The notes beneath the pieces were generated by a model. It had not been told where the DNA came from. It saw only the letters and a program-made list of their open reading frames with translations, and ran no database searches. A program made the translations under genes and the position numbers. From NCBI RefSeq assembly GCF_000215705.1, contig NC_015677.1:756001-820000 (forward strand): a stretch of DNA of 64,000 bases. The letters are read 5' to 3'. This DNA is from Ramlibacter tataouinensis TTB310. GTDB taxonomy: Bacteria > Pseudomonadota > Gammaproteobacteria > Burkholderiales > Burkholderiaceae_C. Position 1 is the first letter of the stretch. Each line of letters opens with the position of its first letter. This document shows, in pieces, positions 36,488 to 45,416 of the stretch.

Positions 36488-37369
36488 ATGGCTGAGCACA
36501 TCATCCTCCCCATGACCTTCTCCGCCGTTTTCTCCCGCCGCCGGATCGCCCTGCGCGCGGCCTGCGGCCTGCTGCTGTCCCTCTGGTTGGCCGACGCCGC
36601 CAGGGCCGACCTGCTGGTGTACCCGACCCGGCTGGTGTTCGAGGACAACGCTCGGGCCGCGCAACTCGACCTGAACAACAACGGCAACGAAACGGCCACC
36701 TACCGCATCACCGTCATCAACCGGCGCATGACGGACACCGGCAGCTTCGTCGAGATCGACAAGCCGCAGCCGGGCGAGCTGTTCGCCGACGAGATGATCC
36801 GGTTCTCCCCGCGGCAGGTGGTGCTGGCTCCGGGGGCCACCCAGACCGTGCGGGTGTCGGTGCGCAGGCCGGCGGACCTGCCGCAGGGCGAATACCGCTC
36901 GCATCTGCATTTCGAGCGGGTGCCCGAGGCCAGCGGCGGCAGCAACGTGGAGGTCGCGGCCCGGCCGGGCGAGCTGGGCGTCCAGCTGCGCATGCTGGTC
37001 GGCGTCACGATCCCGGTGATCGTCCGCCAGGGCGCCACCAGCGCAACGGTGAGCCTGTCGGGATTGGAGCTGAGCCGGCGGGCGGCCGAGCGTATGCCCA
37101 CGCTGGCTTTCGTGCTGAACCGGGCCGGCAACCGTTCCGTGTACGGCGACCTGGGCGCCACCTTCACACCACGGGGCGGCACCGAGCAGCAGGTGGGCAA
37201 GGCCGCGGGTGTCGCCGTGTACACGCCCAACCCGCTGCGCCGCGGACGGCTCGAGCTGCAGCTGCCGCCGGGGCTGGTGCTGTCCCGCGGCACGTTGCGC
37301 CTGAGCTACCGCGACCGCCCGGAAGCCGGCGGCAAGCTGCTGGCCGAAGCCGTCCTGCCGATCCCCTGA
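36488..37369 (+). CDS. PapD-like periplasmic fimbrial chaperone
   Basis: The protein has 293 residues. The signal peptide is about 1-40 (a second ATG at 36512 would shorten it by eight residues). The immunoglobulin-like N-domain has LLVYPTRLVFEDNARAAQLDLNNNGNETATYRI and the edge strand FSPRQVVLAPGATQTVRVSVRRP typical of chaperones that cap pilus subunits. The C-domain ends LSYRDRPEAGGKLLAEAVL. It would stabilise the DUF4402 proteins until assembly by the following outer-membrane protein. Confidence 0.85.
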   Translation: MAEHIILPMTFSAVFSRRRIALRAACGLLLSLWLADAARADLLVYPTRLVFEDNARAAQLDLNNNGNETATYRITVINRRMTDTGSFVEIDKPQPGELFADEMIRFSPRQVVLAPGATQTVRVSVRRPADLPQGEYRSHLHFERVPEASGGSNVEVAARPGELGVQLRMLVGVTIPVIVRQGATSATVSLSGLELSRRAAERMPTLAFVLNRAGNRSVYGDLGATFTPRGGTEQQVGKAAGVAVYTPNPLRRGRLELQLPPGLVLSRGTLRLSYRDRPEAGGKLLAEAVLPIP

Positions 37370-37387
37370 TCCACGGCGCTGACGAGC

Positions 37388-40300
37388 GTGCTGTTGCGGC
37401 CCCTGGCATTGGCTGCCGCGCTGGCCGTGGCCCTCCCGGCATGGGCTGAGCTGCCGATCCGGTCGGCCGCGCTGGAACAGCGCGATGGCGGCACCCGGCT
37501 CATCCTGGAGTCGACCGAGGAATTCCACTTCACGCTGTTCATCCTGCGCTACCCGAACCGGCTGGTGCTGGAGATCGAGGACGTGACCCGCACCGGTGTA
37601 CTGCATGCCCTGGCCGGCCAGATCCCCGCCAGCCATCCTCACCTGCGGTTGATTCGCGTCCGTCCCGCGCCCGGCAAGCCCCGCGCCGTGCATGTCGAGC
37701 TGGAGCTCAAGGGCGAGATGGTCGCGGCGGTGCGCACGTTCAAGCCCTCGGGCGGCCGCGACCACCGGCTGGTGCTGGACCTGGCGGCCGCCGAATCGCA
37801 GCCGGCCGGCGCCGCGATCTCGCCCATCCCCGCTCCTGCACCTCCACCTGCCAGCCCACCTCTGCGACCCTCGCCGCCTCGTCCTGCTGCTGCGCCCGTA
37901 CCCCCCAGCGCGGTTGCCGAGGACACGCTGCTGCTGGAGGTCACGCTGGACGACCATGTGCTGGCCGACGCGATCACGGCGTACCAGGAGGGCCGCCGCG
38001 TCTTCCTGCCGCTGGGCGAGCTGGCCGGCCTGCTGACGCTGGCCATCCGCACCCAGCCGGCGCAGGGCACGGCCGAAGGCTTCGTGCTGAGCGAGGCGCG
38101 CAGCTTCCGGCTCAACGTCCCCCAGCGGCGGCTGGCGCTGGGCGAGGAGGCGCAGGCGATCGACCCGGCGCTGGTGCGCGTGCGCGGCGACGACATCTAT
38201 GTGGAAAGCGGGCTGCTGGCGCGCTGGCTGCCGGTGGACCTCCACCTGGACATGTCGCGGCTGCGCCTGCGGGTGCGCCCGCGCGAGACCCTGCCGCTGC
38301 AGTCGCGCCTGCAGCGCGAGCGCGCAGGCGCGCGCGTGGGCACCCGCAGCGGCGGCTGGCAGGACCCCGGCTTCCCCCGGCTGGAAACGCCCTATGGACT
38401 GGCCGGCACCCCCTTCCTCGACCAGACGCTGGGGCTGGGCCTGCGCACCGGCAAGGGCCGGACCGAGTACAGCGCCAGCTACACCACCTACCTGACGGGT
38501 GACCTGCTGGGCCTGGAATCCTCGCTGTTCGTCAGCCGCACCCGCGAGCGCCCATCGACGGAGGTGCGCTATGCGCTGGGTCGGCATGACCCGGACGCCG
38601 GCCTGCTCGGGCCGCTGCAGGCCCGCTCCGTGTTCTTCGGCAGCGGCGTGGGCCTGCCCAGCGTCCCGCACGTCGCGCTGAGCACCCGCGTCGGCGAAGG
38701 ACGCGGCCTGACCCTGAGCAACCGGCCCCTCAACCAGCCGGCCAACTTCGACCGCCATACGCTGGAAGGCGACCTCCCGCCCGGCTGGGACGTGGAGCTG
38801 TACTACAACGACGCGCTGGTCGGCTTCCAGCGGGCGCGGCCGGACGGCCGCTACCGGTTCGAGGATTTGCTGCTGAGTTACGGCGCCAACGAGTTCCGGC
38901 TGGTGTTCCACGGGCCCCTGGGGCAGCAGCGCGTGGAGCGGCGCAGCTTCCTGCTGGACCAGACCAGCACGCCGGCCGGCGCCGTGCACTACCACCTGAC
39001 GCAGCACCGCGACGATGCGGGGGCGCTGCGCTCGGTAGGCCAGGTCGACTGGGGCCTGAGCAGCAACCTCACCGGCAGCGCCGGCTGGGTGCGGCTGCCG
39101 GATGCGATCGGGTCCGCCGCAACCGGCTCTTCGGTCTACGGCAAGCTGGGCCTGCGCGGATTCTGGGGCGATGTCATCGCGGGCACCGACCTGCTGCGGG
39201 GTCCGGCGGGCGGGTGGCTCAGCGACACCGCGATCAAGACACGCGTGGGCAGCGTCGCAGTGGACTACAACCATGTGCAGCTGCAGGACTTCGTGAGCGA
39301 GGTGTTCCCCAGCGCTCCCGATCCGCTGCGCACCCGCGACCGGTTGCGCCTGCAGTCGGCGCTGCCGGCCCCCGGGAACTGGCCGCGCCTGCCCGTGACG
39401 CTGGAGGTGCAGCGTGACCGGCAGGCGTCGGGCAGCAGCAGCCTGCTGCTGGGCGGCCGGGTATCGGCCTATGTGCGGAACACCTCCTTGACCCACCAGC
39501 TGGCCTGGCAGGAATCGGGCAGCGGCACCAGCTCCTTCCTGGGCGCCCTGAGCCTGAGCCACCGGCTGGGCGACGTGGGTGTGGCGGGCCAGCTGGGCTA
39601 CACCCTGCGGCCCGCGGCCCGCCTGGACACGATCGCCGTGTCCGGGGACAGGCGTTTCGGCGAGGGCTACCTGGCCAGCGTCGGCGTGGCGCGCGCCATG
39701 GCCAGCGGCGAGACCCTCTATTCGGCGAGCCTCAACAAGATACGCGGGGAGTACGGCCACGGGCTGAGCGCCACCTATTCGAAGGCCGCGGGCCTGACCG
39801 TGGGCCTGCAGCTGTTCTTCGCCATGGGCCGGGAACCGCGCGAAGGCCGCTGGATCTCCGACGCCCTGCCCAAGGCCGACACCGGCGCCGCCTCCCTGCG
39901 GGTGTTCCTGGACGGCAACGGCAACGGCGTGCTGGACGCGGGTGAGGAGCTGATCGCCAACGCCGGGCTGATCGTCAACGGCAGCCGCCAGCCGGCACGC
40001 ACCAACGAGGCGGGCGTGGCCTGGCTGGACCGGCTGCCCACCCGCGTGCCGCTGGACATCGCGCTCGACGTGCAGACGCTGGAGGACCCGTTCTGGCAGC
40101 CGCTGCACAAGGGGGTGCGCATCGTCGCGCGGCCGGGGCACGTGGCGACCATCGACCTGCCGGTGGTGCAGATCAGCGAGATCGAGGGCACCGTCTACCT
40201 GCAGGAAGGCCGCGCCCGGCGCGGCATAGGCAACGTGGCGATCGAGCTGGTCGATGCCGCCGGCAGCGTCGTCTCGGGCGTGCGCAGCAGTTCCGATGGT

Positions 40301-40471
40301 TACTACGTGCTGGCCGGCGTCCTGCAGGGCCGCTACACGCTGCGCCTGTCGCCCCAGCAGCTCAGGCAGCTCGGGCTGGCCGACCCCGGCGGCCGCCCAG
40401 TCACCGTCGGCGCCCAGGGCAAGCTCCTGAGCGGCGCCGATTTCGTGCTGAAGGGCGCGCCGAAGCGCTGA
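37388..40471 (+). CDS. Usher-like outer-membrane protein with N-terminal AMIN domain
   Basis: The protein has 1027 residues. Signal peptide about 1-21. An AMIN domain at about 25-135 (RLILESTEEFHFTLFILRYPNRLVLEIEDV) resembles those of AmiC and PilQ, which bind peptidoglycan. A Pro-rich linker (about 145-175) leads to an alpha/beta region, then a beta-strand-rich region (about 310-815) with usher-like text: DLPPGWDVELYYNDALVGF, YGANEFRLVFHGPLGQ. The C-terminus has a calcium-loop-like DGNGNGVLDAGEEL (about 840) and a carboxypeptidase-regulatory-like domain (about 925-1010). GTG start; weak ribosome binding site. It is inferred to export or anchor the DUF4402 subunits. Confidence 0.78.
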   Translation: MLLRPLALAAALAVALPAWAELPIRSAALEQRDGGTRLILESTEEFHFTLFILRYPNRLVLEIEDVTRTGVLHALAGQIPASHPHLRLIRVRPAPGKPRAVHVELELKGEMVAAVRTFKPSGGRDHRLVLDLAAAESQPAGAAISPIPAPAPPPASPPLRPSPPRPAAAPVPPSAVAEDTLLLEVTLDDHVLADAITAYQEGRRVFLPLGELAGLLTLAIRTQPAQGTAEGFVLSEARSFRLNVPQRRLALGEEAQAIDPALVRVRGDDIYVESGLLARWLPVDLHLDMSRLRLRVRPRETLPLQSRLQRERAGARVGTRSGGWQDPGFPRLETPYGLAGTPFLDQTLGLGLRTGKGRTEYSASYTTYLTGDLLGLESSLFVSRTRERPSTEVRYALGRHDPDAGLLGPLQARSVFFGSGVGLPSVPHVALSTRVGEGRGLTLSNRPLNQPANFDRHTLEGDLPPGWDVELYYNDALVGFQRARPDGRYRFEDLLLSYGANEFRLVFHGPLGQQRVERRSFLLDQTSTPAGAVHYHLTQHRDDAGALRSVGQVDWGLSSNLTGSAGWVRLPDAIGSAATGSSVYGKLGLRGFWGDVIAGTDLLRGPAGGWLSDTAIKTRVGSVAVDYNHVQLQDFVSEVFPSAPDPLRTRDRLRLQSALPAPGNWPRLPVTLEVQRDRQASGSSSLLLGGRVSAYVRNTSLTHQLAWQESGSGTSSFLGALSLSHRLGDVGVAGQLGYTLRPAARLDTIAVSGDRRFGEGYLASVGVARAMASGETLYSASLNKIRGEYGHGLSATYSKAAGLTVGLQLFFAMGREPREGRWISDALPKADTGAASLRVFLDGNGNGVLDAGEELIANAGLIVNGSRQPARTNEAGVAWLDRLPTRVPLDIALDVQTLEDPFWQPLHKGVRIVARPGHVATIDLPVVQISEIEGTVYLQEGRARRGIGNVAIELVDAAGSVVSGVRSSSDGYYVLAGVLQGRYTLRLSPQQLRQLGLADPGGRPVTVGAQGKLLSGADFVLKGAPKR

Positions 40472-40530
40472 TCCGCACCAGCGACGTCCCCGAGCCCCCC
40501 GGGGAGGCGGACGCTGCGTACACTGGCCCC

Positions 40531-41046
40531 ATGCAAGCACTGGGCTGGTCCCTCATCGCCTTGGCCAGCTTCGTGGTGATGGAAGGCCTCGCCTGGCTGT
40601 CGCACCGCTACGTGATGCACGGCTGGGGCTGGGGCTGGCACCGCAGCCACCATGAGCCGCGCCAGGGCTGGTTCGAGCGCAACGACCTGTACGCCTTGGT
40701 GGGCTTGGCTTTGTCGGTCGGGTTGTTCCTGATCGCCGGACGGCTCCAGTGGCCCGCGCTGCAGGCGGCGGCGGTGGGGGTCACCGCCTACGGGCTGGTG
40801 TACGCCTTCGTGCACGACGGGCTGGTGCACCAGCGCTGGCCGTTCCGCTACCTGCCCCGCAACCGCTACCTGCGCCGGCTGGTGCAGGCGCACCGGCTGC
40901 ACCACGCGATGCACACGCGCGAGGGCGCCGTCTCGTTCGGCTTCCTGGTCGCGCCCGACCCGCGGCGCCTGGCCGAGACGCTCAAGGCGCGCCGGGCGCG
41001 CCAGCGCGGCGAAATGGAGGCAGGCCATGTCGGCCCTCGCGACTGA
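40531..41046 (+). CDS. crtZ: Beta-carotene hydroxylase
   Basis: The protein has 171 residues of the membrane di-iron hydroxylase family. His boxes: HRYVMH (HxxxxH) near residue 25, HRSHH near 37, and HRLHH near 121, with HDGLVHQ between. It adds 3-hydroxyl groups to beta-ionone rings (beta-carotene to zeaxanthin; canthaxanthin to astaxanthin). It is the first of the carotenoid genes and overlaps crtW by 20 bp, so they are coupled. Confidence 0.93.
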   Translation: MQALGWSLIALASFVVMEGLAWLSHRYVMHGWGWGWHRSHHEPRQGWFERNDLYALVGLALSVGLFLIAGRLQWPALQAAAVGVTAYGLVYAFVHDGLVHQRWPFRYLPRNRYLRRLVQAHRLHHAMHTREGAVSFGFLVAPDPRRLAETLKARRARQRGEMEAGHVGPRD

Positions 41047-41797
41047 TCCGGTGGCCCCGGCGCAGCGCCGCCAGGCTGCGGTGGGCCTGCTCCTGGCTTC
41101 GCTCATCCTGTCGGGCTGGCTGGCGCTGCACCTGTGGGGGGTGTTCTTCTTTCCGCTGCACGGCGCCTGGCTCTGGGTGGCGCCCCTGCAGGTCGCATTG
41201 CAGACCTGGCTGAGCGTCGGCCTGTTCATCGTGGCGCACGACGCCATGCACGGCTCCCTGGCGCCGGGGCATGCGCGGCTCAACCGCGCCATCGGGCAGC
41301 TGTGCGTGGGGGCGTATGCCGGTTTCTCCTACGGGCGGCTGCACGCCTGCCACCACCGGCACCATGCCGCCCCGGGCACGCCGCAGGACCCCGACTTCCA
41401 TGCCGAGCGGCCGCAGGCCTTCGGCCCCTGGTTCCTGCGCTTCTTCCTGTCCTACTTCGGCTGGCGCGAGCTCGCCCTGCTGACACTGGGGGTGGGCGCG
41501 TACCTGCTGGCCGGCGCCCGGCTGCCGAACCTGCTGCTGTTCTGGGCGCTGCCGGCCCTGCTCAGCGCGCTGCAACTGTTCATCGTGGGCACCTGGCTGC
41601 CGCACCGGCACCGCGCCGGGCAGGATCCGGCGCGCGACTTCGTCGACCCGCACCGCGCGCGCACGCTCGACCTGCCCTGGCTGGCCTCGCTGCTGGCCTG
41701 CTTCCATTTCGGGCTGCACCATGAGCACCACCGGGCGCCGCATGTGCCCTGGTGGCGGCTGCCGGCCGAGCGCCGCGCCGCACGCCCGGCCCGCTGA
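41027..41797 (+). CDS. crtW: Beta-carotene ketolase
   Basis: The protein has 256 residues with several membrane segments. The three His boxes of the fatty-acid-desaturase-like ketolases are present: HDAMH (about 68), HHRHH (about 107) and HHEHH (about 229). It adds 4-keto groups to beta rings. With CrtZ it gives astaxanthin. It converges with crtB, the stops being 8 bp apart. Confidence 0.93.
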   Translation: MSALATDPVAPAQRRQAAVGLLLASLILSGWLALHLWGVFFFPLHGAWLWVAPLQVALQTWLSVGLFIVAHDAMHGSLAPGHARLNRAIGQLCVGAYAGFSYGRLHACHHRHHAAPGTPQDPDFHAERPQAFGPWFLRFFLSYFGWRELALLTLGVGAYLLAGARLPNLLLFWALPALLSALQLFIVGTWLPHRHRAGQDPARDFVDPHRARTLDLPWLASLLACFHFGLHHEHHRAPHVPWWRLPAERRAARPAR

Positions 41798-41805
41798 GCG
41801 CGGGC

Positions 41806-42738
41806 TCAAAGCGGCCGCACGAACAGCCCCGGCGGCCGCGGCGGCAGCGCGACGCCATGCGCGATCAGCGCCACGCCCGCACCCCGCGCGACCAGCCACA
41901 GCTTTTCCATGCGCGAGGTCGCGACCCGCTGGTCCCAGGCGTGCCCGCCCTGGGCCCGCACCTTGCGCCCGATCTCGCGGTAGATGCCGCGCGCCGTGGC
42001 GATCGACCAGGCGCAGCGCATCGGCAGCTCGCCGATGCCGGCCACGGCCGAGGCGTAATAAGGATCGGCCGCGCCCACCAGGCGGGCGGCGACCCGGGCC
42101 AGCGCCTCGCGGTTGGGCCCGTGCAGCACGCCGTCCAGGCCGTCGATGCCTTCCTCGCGCAGCCAGTCCTCGGGCAGGTAGAGCCGGCCGATGGCGGCGT
42201 CCTCCACCACGTCGCGGGCGATGTTGGTGAGCTGGAACGCCAGGCCCAGGTCGCAGGCCCGGTCCAGGGTCTCGGGCCGGCCCGACCCCATCACCCGCGC
42301 CATCATCACGCCCACCACGCCGGCCACGCGCCAGCAGTACAGCAGCGTGTCGGGCAGCGTGCGGTAGTGCGCGCCCTGCACGTCCATCGCGAAGCCGGCC
42401 AGGTGCTCCATGGGCCAGGCCGGCTCGATGCCGTGGCGGCGCACCACTTCGGCCAGCCCCTGGAACACCGGCTCGGGCCCGGGCCGGCCGCCGCAGGCAT
42501 CCAGCGTCTGCTGCTGCAGCCGGGCCAGGCGCTGGGCGCCGCCTTCGCGGTCGCCCTCGCGCTGCCCATGGCCCAGCGACTGGCCGTCCACCACGTCGTC
42601 GCAGTGCCGGCACCAGGCGTACAGCAGCACCGCGCTCTCGCGGGTGTAGCTGTCGAACAGGCGCGTCGCGGCCGCGAAGCTCTGCGAGCCCGCCTCGATG
42701 GTGCGTGTCGCGTGCTCGAGCAGGGCGGCGTCGCTCAC
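41806..42738 (-). CDS. crtB: 15-cis-phytoene synthase
   Basis: The protein has 310 residues. Both Asp-rich motifs are seen: RHCDDVVD (about residue 43) and NIARDVVEDAAIGRLYLPEDW (about 175). It joins two GGPP molecules to make phytoene, the first committed carotenoid step. The GTG start at 42738 overlaps the crtI stop (GTGA), so it is the last gene of the crtX-crtY-crtI-crtB operon. Confidence 0.95.
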   Translation of the reverse strand: MSDAALLEHATRTIEAGSQSFAAATRLFDSYTRESAVLLYAWCRHCDDVVDGQSLGHGQREGDREGGAQRLARLQQQTLDACGGRPGPEPVFQGLAEVVRRHGIEPAWPMEHLAGFAMDVQGAHYRTLPDTLLYCWRVAGVVGVMMARVMGSGRPETLDRACDLGLAFQLTNIARDVVEDAAIGRLYLPEDWLREEGIDGLDGVLHGPNREALARVAARLVGAADPYYASAVAGIGELPMRCAWSIATARGIYREIGRKVRAQGGHAWDQRVATSRMEKLWLVARGAGVALIAHGVALPPRPPGLFVRPL

Positions 42739-44222
42739 TGGCCACCCTCCAGCATCAGGCCGGCCGTGGCCTTGGCCGATCCCACCACGCCCGGCACGCC
42801 GGCGCCGGGATGCGTGCCGGCACCGACGATGTAGAGGTTGGGGATGGCGTCGTCGCGGTTGTGCGGGCGGAACCAGGCGCTCTGCGTCAGCACCGGCTCC
42901 AGCGAGAAGGCCGAGCCCAGGTGGGCGCCGAGCTCGTCGCGGAAATCGGCCGGCGTGAAGATGCGGCTGGTCACCAGGTCGCGCCGCAGGTTGGGCATGT
43001 AGCGCTGCTCCAGGTAGGCCAGGATGCGATCCCGCAGCCGCGGCCCCTCCACCGACCAGTCCAGCGCGGCATTGCCCAGGTGCGGCACGGGCGCCAGCAC
43101 GTAGTGGCTGGAGCAGCCCGGCGGCGCCAGCGACGGGTCGGTGATGCAGGGGGCATGCAGGTAGAGCGAGAAGTCGTCGGCCAGCGCGCTGCCGTGGAAG
43201 ATGTCCTGGATCAGCTCGCGGTAGCGCGGGCCGAAGCACACGGTGTGGTGCGCCAGCTGCGGCTGCGGCCGGGACAGGCCGAAGTGGATGACGAACAGCG
43301 ACATGGAGAAGCGCTTGCCCTTCAGCCGCGCCGCCTCCTGCGCGCCGCGCGGCACGTGGCCCAGCAGGCGCTCGTAGGTGTGGACCACGTCGGCGTTCGA
43401 GGCCACCTGGTCGAAGGCGAGCCGCTGGCCGTCCACCCGCAGCGCGCGGGCCCGGCCGCCCTCCACCTCGATGCGCTGCACCGGCGCGGACAGCCGCAGG
43501 GTGCCGCCCAGGTCCTCGAACAGCCGCACCAGGCCGCGCACCAGCGCGCCGGTGCCGCCGCGCGGGAACCACACGCCCCACTCGCGCTCCAGCGCATGGA
43601 TCAGGGCGTAGATGGACGAGGTGGCGAACGGGTTGCCGCCCACCAGCAGCGAGTGGAACGAGAACGCCTGGCGCAGCTGCTCGTCGCGGATGAAGCGCGA
43701 GACCATGCCGTAGACGCTGCGCCAGGCCGACAGCTTGGCCAGCTGCGGGCCGGCCTGCACCATGCTGCGGAAGTTGAGGAAGGGCACCGTGCCCAGCTTG
43801 AGGTAGCCCTCGGCGAACACCGCCCGCGAGTAGGCCAGGAAGCGGCGGTAGCCCTCGACGTCGGCCGGGTTGCGGGCGGCGATCTGCGCGTCCAGCGCCG
43901 CCTGGTCGTTGGCGTAGTCGAAGTGCGAGCCGTCCTCCCAGCACAGGCGGTAGAACGGCGCCACCGGCAGCAGCTCCACGTAGTCGGCCATCCTGCGGCC
44001 GGACAGCTGGAACAGCTCCTCCAGCGCCGACGGGTCGGTGATCACCGTGGGTCCGGCGTCGAAGGTGAAGCCCTGGTCCTGGTACACGTAGGCCCGGCCG
44101 CCCGGCTTGTCGCGCGCCTCGAACAGCGTGGTCTGCACGCCGGCCGATTGCAGCCGGATGGCCAGCGCCAGGCCGCCGAAGCCGGCGCCGATGACGGCGG
44201 CGCTGCGCAGCGGGGCGTTCAT
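42735..44222 (-). CDS. crtI: Phytoene desaturase (CrtI type)
   Basis: The protein has 495 residues. The N-terminal FAD motif AVIGAGFGGLALAIRLQSAG and the C-terminal carotenoid-desaturase signature VGAGTHPGAGVPGVVGSAKAT are clear. It converts phytoene to lycopene. The ATG at 44222 overlaps the crtY stop. Confidence 0.96.
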   Translation of the reverse strand: MNAPLRSAAVIGAGFGGLALAIRLQSAGVQTTLFEARDKPGGRAYVYQDQGFTFDAGPTVITDPSALEELFQLSGRRMADYVELLPVAPFYRLCWEDGSHFDYANDQAALDAQIAARNPADVEGYRRFLAYSRAVFAEGYLKLGTVPFLNFRSMVQAGPQLAKLSAWRSVYGMVSRFIRDEQLRQAFSFHSLLVGGNPFATSSIYALIHALEREWGVWFPRGGTGALVRGLVRLFEDLGGTLRLSAPVQRIEVEGGRARALRVDGQRLAFDQVASNADVVHTYERLLGHVPRGAQEAARLKGKRFSMSLFVIHFGLSRPQPQLAHHTVCFGPRYRELIQDIFHGSALADDFSLYLHAPCITDPSLAPPGCSSHYVLAPVPHLGNAALDWSVEGPRLRDRILAYLEQRYMPNLRRDLVTSRIFTPADFRDELGAHLGSAFSLEPVLTQSAWFRPHNRDDAIPNLYIVGAGTHPGAGVPGVVGSAKATAGLMLEGGQ

Positions 44223-45415
44223 TGGATGACCTCCTGGGCGCGGCCGCCCGCCGGGCGTCCCAGGGCGGCGCGCACGGCCGCGGCCAGCGGCACCGGCGGC
44301 TTGCCGCTGACGATGCGCAGCCGGTCCCAGGCGGTCAGGCGCGAGCCGTAGAAGCGGGCGATCAGCGGCTCGGGCAGCCCATAGAAGCGCTGCATCACGC
44401 GCCAGCGCTGCGCCGGCGCCGCGGCGCGGAACAGCATGCGATTGAGCAGCCGGAAGAAGGCCTGGTCGCGCCAGCGCTCCATCGCATGGGCCCGCACGGC
44501 CTGGAACAGCGCGCCGGCCGACAGGTCGGGCAGCCCGGCCACGCGCTCGGCCAGCCGCACGGCCTCCGGCAGCGAGTAGCCGGTGGTGGGGTGGAACAGG
44601 CCGGCGGCCAGGCCCGAGCGCGGCACGCCGCCGGCCCGGGACCACAGGGCCTGCGGATCGCCGTCCAGCGTGATGGGCAGCACGCCGCGCTCCTCGCGCA
44701 GCACGCCCGCGGGACGCCAGCCCTGCGCCTGCGCGTAGGCGGCGAGGTTGCGGCGCAGCGCCGCCTCGTCCACGGCGTCGCCGTCGGCGTAGAAGGTGTC
44801 CTCCACCAGCACCGTGCGCTCGTCCAGCGGCAGGGTGTAGACGAAACGGTAGCCGTCGTGCTGCGGCACGGTGGCGTCCATCAGGATGGGGCCGGCCAGG
44901 CCGTGCGGCGCTTGCAGCCGCAGCACCTGCCCCAGGAACTTCTGGAAGCCCAGCTCCAGCGGCGCATCGGGCGGCAGGCCGCGGCCGTCGATCACCGCGC
45001 CCGCCCGCAGCCAGCTGCCGTCGGACAGCCGCACGTGCCCGGGGCCGACTTCGGCCACCGCCGTGTCCAGCCGCACCGCGTCGCCCAGTGCCCCCCGCAG
45101 CACCGCATCGAAGCGCTCGGAAGCGATGGACGCATAGCCGCCCGAGAGCTGGCGCGCCAGGCCGGGAAAACGCACCTCATGCCGGTCCCAGCGCCAGCCG
45201 ACCAGCGGATCCAGCATCCGCTGCTGGTCCGGCGCCAGGTCGGTGGGATGGAACGACCAGGTGTGGTTGCCGCCCAGGGCCGGCCCGGCTTCCAGCAGCA
45301 GCACGCGAAGCTCGGGCCGGCGGTGGCGCAGCCACCAGGCGATCAGGCCGTTGGCCAGCCCGCCGCCCGCCAGGACCAGGTCGGCGTCGTGCGCGCCGTC
45401 GGAGTGCCGGTGCAT
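44219..45415 (-). CDS. crtY: Lycopene beta-cyclase (CrtY type)
   Basis: The protein has 398 residues. The FAD-binding N-terminus is DLVLAGGGLANGLIAWWL; ELGFQKFLGQVLRL, a DGYRFVYTLPLDERTVLVEDTFY block and GLFHPTTGYSLPEAV are the expected cyclase motifs. It cyclises both ends of lycopene to give beta-carotene. It starts one base after the crtX stop. Confidence 0.95.
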   Translation of the reverse strand: MHRHSDGAHDADLVLAGGGLANGLIAWWLRHRRPELRVLLLEAGPALGGNHTWSFHPTDLAPDQQRMLDPLVGWRWDRHEVRFPGLARQLSGGYASIASERFDAVLRGALGDAVRLDTAVAEVGPGHVRLSDGSWLRAGAVIDGRGLPPDAPLELGFQKFLGQVLRLQAPHGLAGPILMDATVPQHDGYRFVYTLPLDERTVLVEDTFYADGDAVDEAALRRNLAAYAQAQGWRPAGVLREERGVLPITLDGDPQALWSRAGGVPRSGLAAGLFHPTTGYSLPEAVRLAERVAGLPDLSAGALFQAVRAHAMERWRDQAFFRLLNRMLFRAAAPAQRWRVMQRFYGLPEPLIARFYGSRLTAWDRLRIVSGKPPVPLAAAVRAALGRPAGGRAQEVIQ

Positions 45416-45416
45416 C

